Part shown: positions 54,801 through 60,000 of the stretch, piece by piece
How positions within the stretch are numbered: position 1 is the first letter of the stretch
Layout: each line of letters starts with the position of its first letter
Position numbers and translations under genes: made by a program
The notes under the pieces: generated by a model
Told to the model about the DNA's origin: nothing
The model's input: the letters and a program-made list of their open reading frames with translations, nothing else
The model's database searches: none
Assembly (NCBI GenBank): GCA_030704615.1
Contig: CM060732.1
Span: forward strand, 20,896,001 to 20,956,000
Source of the DNA: Takakia lepidozioides
Taxonomy: Eukaryota; Streptophyta; Takakiopsida; Takakiales; Takakiaceae
Reading direction: 5' to 3'
DNA length: 60,000 nt

Positions 54801-55146
54801 GGTTTCTTACTCTTTGATTATATCCTTTGTGCACAGTGACGACAGGAGTTTGGATCACGAAGTCTTACAGAAATGTACCAATACCCTTGATGTTTCCTTG
54901 AATTACCCCTACCGAAGAGCGAGAGCGGGAGACACGATTGCACCTTTGGAGCTCCGTGTTGTCGAGAGTGGCACATTCAACAAGTTAATGGATATGGCGA
55001 TCAGCAGAGGAACTGCCCCCTCACAGTACAAGCCCCCTCGATGTGTGAGCGCACCTCATATTATGGAGATATTGAACGCTGCAGTGGTTGCCAAATTCCA
55101 TAGCCTAGATACACCCTCTGCTTTGCCTCCCAGTGCGCCTGCGTGA
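51815..55146 (+). CDS. GH3-3: GH3 acyl-acid amido synthetase, five exons, intact
   Basis: Exons 51815-52305, 52670-52774, 53105-53910, 54383-54647 and 54846-55146 join in frame to 655 codons. All intron positions and phases equal those of GH3-2, including the GC donor of intron 1 (CAG|GCAAAA). ATP-binding motifs: SSGTTAGK (the second glycine of GH3-2's GG is alanine here), YTACECTFIGMN, and YRLGD. Differences from GH3-2 cluster in exon 3 (MYFPGKQID, DVLNDIYVVPLE, NINMSCAPEDTSYL), near the region that in other GH3 proteins contributes to the acyl and amino-acid pocket, so substrate preference may differ; that is inference. The neighbour downstream is RPN11 on the opposite strand. Confidence 0.93.
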
Positions 55147-56064
55147 GATCTTGTTTTCAAATTTTCAGACTTCGCAATATGAACCCCCTGGATTCGTATC
55201 CCCATCCCGGGAATACTGCATGCAGCAATTGCATGAGGTTGAAACACTCGTGTCCAAATCCAAAATCCACTAGTGTACATATGAAATGATGTGTGTGCAC
55301 AGCAAACATCTGCATCAGGATTCATATTCTGTGTTATTCCATTGCAGCATCAGACCACAATGTTCATATTTACTAAACTCCCTCCTCTCATAAAAAGCTG
55401 GACATAAGCTGATCATCCTCCTTGTGACTTCTACTTTCTGATCGTTACATAAGCTCTAACCCCACCTGCCAACCCCCAGACCTCTCTTGTGAACTTTGTG
55501 GTCTTAGCCTCTACACTACCCTCTTTCCCTTTCCTTTCCCTTCCCTTCCTTCCAGATGCTTGTTTAGCTTAGCTAGCACATGCAGAGCATGTATTATCAC
55601 ATTTTAGACCGGCAGAAATATAGTCAAGTCACATTGAATATGCATGTGGGTGCCTCTCAACTTTCAACTACTAATACCACATGATATACATGTTATGTGC
55701 GGTGCTGCCAGACGACTGTGCCAGCATAAACCTAAGATATGCTTTCGATGCATGTCAAATAGACTACATTGGTTTAGTTGAGAAAATAATACCCCGCACA
55801 GCACCAGTGTCCCCACAATGTTAGTCTAAAAGGGATTGAATGTTCTCCAATTTTACATGAATAGTTCCATATAAAGTGACAGTCTAACGTGCCACAGCAG
55901 CTGCCCAGGGAAAGAGAGTGCCAAACTGTATTCCTTTAGCTTTTCCATGTCATAAATCCTACACTTGAGGAGGGGGAAAAAACATCTGTACCAAAACTAA
56001 TAGACTGGACCCAATAGGATAGAAATGTGCATCACATTCGAAACTATCATGTACACCCAATTTG
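55147..56064. other. Intergenic between GH3-3 and RPN11
   Basis: The first part resembles the other GH3 flanks. A pyrimidine tract (CCTTTCCCTTCCC-like, 55525-55556) is present. The genes converge here. No open frame of note. Confidence 0.6.
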
Positions 56065-57875
56065 CTAGAAGACAACAGTGTCAAGCATGGTGCCAAGGGT
56101 CTGCACAATATTGGAGGACATAAGGTTGGAAACATGTTCTTCCAAATGCTTCTTAGCATCTTGCCGGCCGACGTTGGCTATGGCTAGTTTCTCTGGAGAT
56201 AGCTGGTCTTCCTCCTGCACAGCCTTGTTATACTTGATTGCCAAGTCAAGCATTTCCTGTAAAGCACAAATATCCACCATCTGGGATTATTTAAAAGAAA
56301 GATTGGAAAAATAAGCACTCAGATGTAGACCCCTGGCAATTTTCCACACCACTCCAAATCTGGAAGACAGAAAAACAAACTGGAAACCTACCTGCACTGT
56401 GGTCTCATTGGTTTTTCCATGGTTGTCGAAGCGTTGGAGGGTCAACCCATCTGTCCACTTCTTCTTGTGAAGATTCAGCAGCATCTTTTCTTCGAGCTCA
56501 TTCTTCCGATAGTTGATTCCAATAGAGTAATAGTGCCGATTCAATCCATGTATCAATGCCTGCAAGAAATCCATGAAAACACCTCCTAGTGTCATTTATG
56601 GTTCTTGTTCAAGGAGTGCAAAAGCAGAAGGGCAGAGTCTTCACACAAGGTTTAATTCGACAACTCTTCACGATTTACAAATGGAGCAAACAAAGGCCCT
56701 GCTCTAAAAAGACCTAAAGAGTGGCCAGCTGCAGTGCTCAACCTGAATAGAAGGCTTGTTGAGGTGGCCCAGGTTGGAGGTGGTCTGGCGCGGTTCCTGC
56801 CCCAGCATCATTGTCTGTGGATTGATGAGCCTGAAGGCATCTATTACCACTTTACCCTTCACACTCTGGATTGGATCGACCACCACCGCAACTGCCCGTT
56901 GATTCAATGCCTCAAAACTCTGTATACATGATAAGACTCTGGGTCAGAGGGAATGTAGATCCCAAGAAAAATGGTGCACATTGGCAAGGTAAGACAGCTC
57001 TGGCAAGCTGCTTGCCTCGAATGGTGCTGGCCTTCTGCTTCAGCTTGGATATTTCTCATAGCATTGTGATGAGCATAAGTTGCACTCCTAGAGCTGGATG
57101 CAGCAATCTGAATGCTACATACTCTTGAGCCGTCCCTCAGGCACACAAAATCACTGGTGGAGGAGCACAAAAATCAACCTCCAACTACTGCAAATCCGTC
57201 AAAACCCGCATGTCCGAGGAATTGTGGTGGAATGGATCACCCCGTTTACCTGTTGCGTATTGATGTCGACACCTGATAACCAGCAGCCGAAGCCTGGATG
57301 CGAATGGTACCAGCCCACCACCATCTCCGGCCTGTGACAACGAGAGCAAGCAAACAGCATATCAACCCGGAGAATTTTGCGGGGTTTCTATCTACCAGAG
57401 ACAGACAGACAGACAGACAAAGGCGGCTCTACCTGCCAGTTTGCTTGAGCATATCAAGCATCTTCGTTTGGAACACATGATCAACTGCTTCCACACTTAC
57501 ACCTGTGCCACTCTGGGGCATAGCAAACACGTCCACCACTCGTACTGTGTAGTCGTCCACAAACTCACCCAACATGAGCCCCATCACCTCCATCGGCACT
57601 CCTGCCCTCCCTGCAATCATAATTACTCGGCAAGTCAGCATGGCAGATAAACCACCGAACTGTCGGAGCCACATGTCTCTCCTATCAGCACTGAATTCCC
57701 TCTCACTGGATTCTCTTTGGAGGGTGGAAGAGATACCATGCTTGAGCATTTTTAGCAGCGCCAGAGACGATATGTAGACCTGTTCAGACGAATCCACCAA
57801 CGGCGAGTCCGAATGCGGACCACCCCCACCGCCTCCACCTACTCCAGAGAATATCCTGTGCAACCTCGAGTCCAT
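56065..57875 (-). CDS. RPN11: 26S proteasome regulatory subunit RPN11 (PSMD14), six exons, intact
   Basis: RPN11 is the lid deubiquitinase that removes ubiquitin chains from substrates entering the 26S proteasome. Exons, in coding order: 57875-57737, 57610-57433, 57331-57250, 56919-56743, 56559-56392 and 56256-56065. They join in frame to 311 residues, against about 308 in flowering plants. The start [15 protein letters not shown] is followed by [16 protein letters not shown]. The JAMM zinc motif H-x-H-x7-S-x2-D is intact in exon 3 ([15 protein letters not shown]). The C-terminus ([18 protein letters not shown]) is the conserved lid-assembly helix. All introns are GT-AG. Intron 2 has a short GACA microsatellite (about 57398-57419). 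The poly-Gly run after the first ten residues is longer than usual. Confidence 0.97.
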
Positions 57876-58500
57876 CTTCAACTCTTGCAAGCACCCAACT
57901 CGGAAGAGAAGCAAAACAAACGAGACAAACTCAAGCGAGGAATCAGAGCGACCACCAGGGCTAGGCCTGTTTAGAACCTAACCCTAAACTGGAAGACTTT
58001 TGACTGAGGTCACGAAAGTGTCACGTCTGTTGTGACTACTCTACGCCTTCGGTGATTGTGGACTGTTCAACTGTCTGGGCTCTCAATTGCCAACTACTAC
58101 ATCTCTGCCATTTACATACTTACTCCTAATACCCATTTTAGGGAAGAAGCAAAGGAGGCACTTTGGCAGATGTATCCCAGTCCTCACTTCAACGAAGAAA
58201 AAGAAAGTATGTTTGCCTTTCTGAAGTAGTTCGATGTTGATAACTGGAGTATCACAAGTAGAATAGCTCAGTGATATGGACATATGGACCTAGAGAGGTG
58301 CATCGCATGTGCATCCATTAGTGTAAGTCACTATAGGTATTGTAATGCTGTTGTGAGGTACTGTTGGTTAAATTACAGCTAAGTTACAGATGCGGGTGGC
58401 TAAAATCCTGCATGTCTGAGCTGTGCTCCTGGATGCAAATGATGAAGAGAGCACTAGACTATCATCTGCATGCATTAGCTAAACAAAGTGGGGCGCCTTC
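57876..58500. other. RPN11 upstream region
   Basis: Contains the presumed minus-strand promoter. No TATA box or other site could be called with confidence, and no further gene was recognised. Confidence 0.4.
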
Positions 58501-58530
58501 AATCAGATAATGGAGCAGGAACATGAGGTC

Positions 58531-58640
58531 GCGAGATTGATCCAGAGAGAGAAGCTGCTAGAAATTCTTGCCCACCAATGCGAGCATCGATTATTTGCAA
58601 CGTCACAGTCTGGATGCCCTCGTCGACGTGGACAAATACG
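58531..58640 (+). pseudogene. GH3 exon-1 fragment
   Basis: GAGATTGATCCAGAGAGAGA and the following 90 bp match the part of exon 1 coding VRLIQREKLREILARNAG, YLRRHGLDG and TDVES in GH3-3 (about 52083-52195), with a one-base insertion. Only this piece is present, in plus orientation, while the nearest GH3 exon (59028-59340) is on the minus strand. Confidence 0.75.
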
Positions 58641-59027
58641 CACTTGTCGAGGTAAGCACGACATTCCTTCTTGATGAGGCTTGAAAGCACTACGCATGCT
58701 ATAACCCTTCACAGGTTTTCCACTGAAAACTTGACTACACAGCAATTCCCATAAGGGGCGAGGCAGAGGGCAGCAAGTTAGGGAGGTACATCCCATTTCC
58801 ATCCACTGTGGCAGTTTGTACAATTCAGACCCATTCAGTCAAGGGACTATGAGCAATGCAGTGGCAAATGCCAGCTCCTTTAATTTGCTGGAGATCGATT
58901 CAACAGACCAATGTCAGCGCAATAACCGGACATATCCTTCTGGTTCATGGGGAATTACATTTCGGATCACAAAGATTTGCACCATCACCCAATCAGTCGA
59001 TCAATCTCATTTTTTGCTAATGAAACC

Positions 59028-59340
59028 CTACTTCAGAGCTTCGTATGGTGCACTGGGTGGCAACGCAGACGGTTTTTCTAGGCTATGAAACGTGGCAATG
59101 ACTGCAGCATCCAATATTTCGGCAACTTGAGGCGAGTTCACGCATCGAGGGGGCTTATACTGGGATGGGGCTGCTCCTCTGCTCACAGCCCAAGCCATCA
59201 TCTTCTGAAACGTGCCCTCCTCCACAATACGCAGCTCTAAAGGGTCAATCAAGTTTCCCGCTCTTGCTCTTCGGTACTCGTAGTTCAAAGAAGCATCAAG
59301 TATGTCAGCACATTCTTGCAATACAGTACAATCCAAATCC
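59028..59340 (-). CDS. GH3-4: last exon of a divergent GH3 gene, rest outside window
   Basis: After an acceptor CATCAG|G at 59341, the minus strand reads DLDCTVLQECADILDASLNY, EYRRARAGNLIDPLELRIVE and EGTFQKMMAWAVSRG, then PSQYKPPRCVNSPQVAEIL and ends YEALK before a TAG. It aligns along its whole length with exon 5 of GH3-2 and GH3-3 but is much more diverged, and the frame is intact. Upstream exons would be at higher coordinates; none was found up to 60000, so they lie outside the window or are missing. Confidence 0.85.
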
Positions 59341-60000
59341 CTGATGTCACCATGCAGATTACAAGCTTCAGTGAGAATGTGCCAACCAGCATCAGCCTTG
59401 ATTTTCCAATCTTCCTTTCTCTAATGGGTTTTAATGGATCTCCACATAGAGGACAAAATCAGCTAACACCTTGGTAGTGGCACCAATGACAGGGATTGCA
59501 ACGGCCACACTAGGGTGATCCTACACCAGTGCCAACAGTTGTTGTCATGAATATCATGTACTCATGAACATGCACATTTACCCTGTCTGCAAAGGTTCAT
59601 TGATCAACAAACAAGTGATCACCTATTACATGGGGGGGCTAAACAAGGGGGACCGGTCAATTCCCAGACCAGTGTCGCAAGTTTGCACTCGCTGGTAGCA
59701 GGAAGCATAAGAAACTCGGAATTTTCTGGTGTCTCAAGAGAACAGTACCCAAGCATGGTGAAGCTGGGGTGTACGTGTGTACTCCAGAGTAAGGGATGAT
59801 CTATACACACGGAGTACAGCCTGGCTCCATCTCACAGAGGGGTTGCCTGAAAACCAAGCTCCTGACTGTAATGACATTGAAATGTTGGTCGATGGTCATA
59901 GACACAGCTTTGATTGCTCAAGCATTGCCAGTGTATGTGGTCCAGTCTAGCCTTTAAATGTAGAGCATATCCAACATTTTCACAACACTTTACAGTGCAT
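59341..60000. other. No gene recognised
   Basis: If GH3-4 is a complete gene this is its last intron. Nothing else was seen. Confidence 0.4.

Noticed and set aside
57398-57419. The GACA microsatellite as a regulatory site
   Set aside because: It is a short simple repeat in RPN11 intron 2, close to but outside the splice sites, with no evidence of function.

Overview
This is nuclear DNA of a streptophyte, most likely a non-seed land plant or a close algal relative. The evidence is spliceosomal introns, a plant-type GH3 gene family, a plant 26S proteasome RPN11 gene, a plant-type ribosomal protein S7 exon, and heavy loads of Ty1/copia, Ty3/gypsy, hAT and Mutator-like elements plus tRNA-derived SINE-like sequences. 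The species cannot be fixed from the sequence. No bacterial operons, rRNA genes or CRISPR arrays are present.

The host genes are a tandem GH3 (acyl-acid amido synthetase) cluster and RPN11. GH3-1 (1-2227, + strand, broken) is cut by the window edge. GH3-2 (31208-35145, +) and GH3-3 (51815-55146, +) each splice into a complete reading frame of 653 and 655 codons over five exons. A divergent GH3 last exon lies on the minus strand at 59028-59340, and a short GH3 exon-1 relic on the plus strand at about 58531-58640. RPN11 (56065-57875, - strand) splices cleanly over six exons into 311 residues with an intact JAMM metal site.

The gaps between GH3 copies are filled with mobile DNA. The first gap (2.2-31 kb) holds: a decayed Ty1/copia element (4563-9336) followed by the start of a second copy sharing its LTR; a CACTA-like end; a tandem repeat of about 250 bp interrupted by an approximately 824-bp element with TTAA target duplication and CCCTTAAG-type inverted ends; nested in that, an 11.9-kb Ty3/gypsy element (10520-22378) flanked by AAACC; inverted copies of the same tandem repeat; and a decayed hAT transposase. 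The gypsy element carries relics of a C5-cytosine DNA methyltransferase between protease and reverse transcriptase, a PHD finger after the integrase, an extra intact ORF before gag, and an antisense piece of a host ribosomal-protein gene in its leader.

The second gap (35-51 kb) holds a 1.2-kb insertion with an ATTCA duplication and then a 13.35-kb Mutator-like element (36957-50309). It has terminal inverted repeats built from CATGAGC units and an 11-bp direct repeat CTTCAGACATG on both sides; the related empty site is visible beside GH3-1. It encodes a MULE/SWIM-type transposase on the plus strand and, divergently, an intron-containing ParB-like plus amino-DNA-methyltransferase protein on the minus strand. 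Between and around the two genes sit dozens of copies of a GGCGCC-centred palindrome.

The main message is that two unrelated transposable elements in one GH3 cluster each carry their own DNA-methyltransferase gene, of two different chemistries (C5-cytosine; amino group N4/N6). Both are decayed here, so function is inferred from domain remains. The reading was done by eye; splice junctions, domain calls and repeat counts have not been confirmed by computation.
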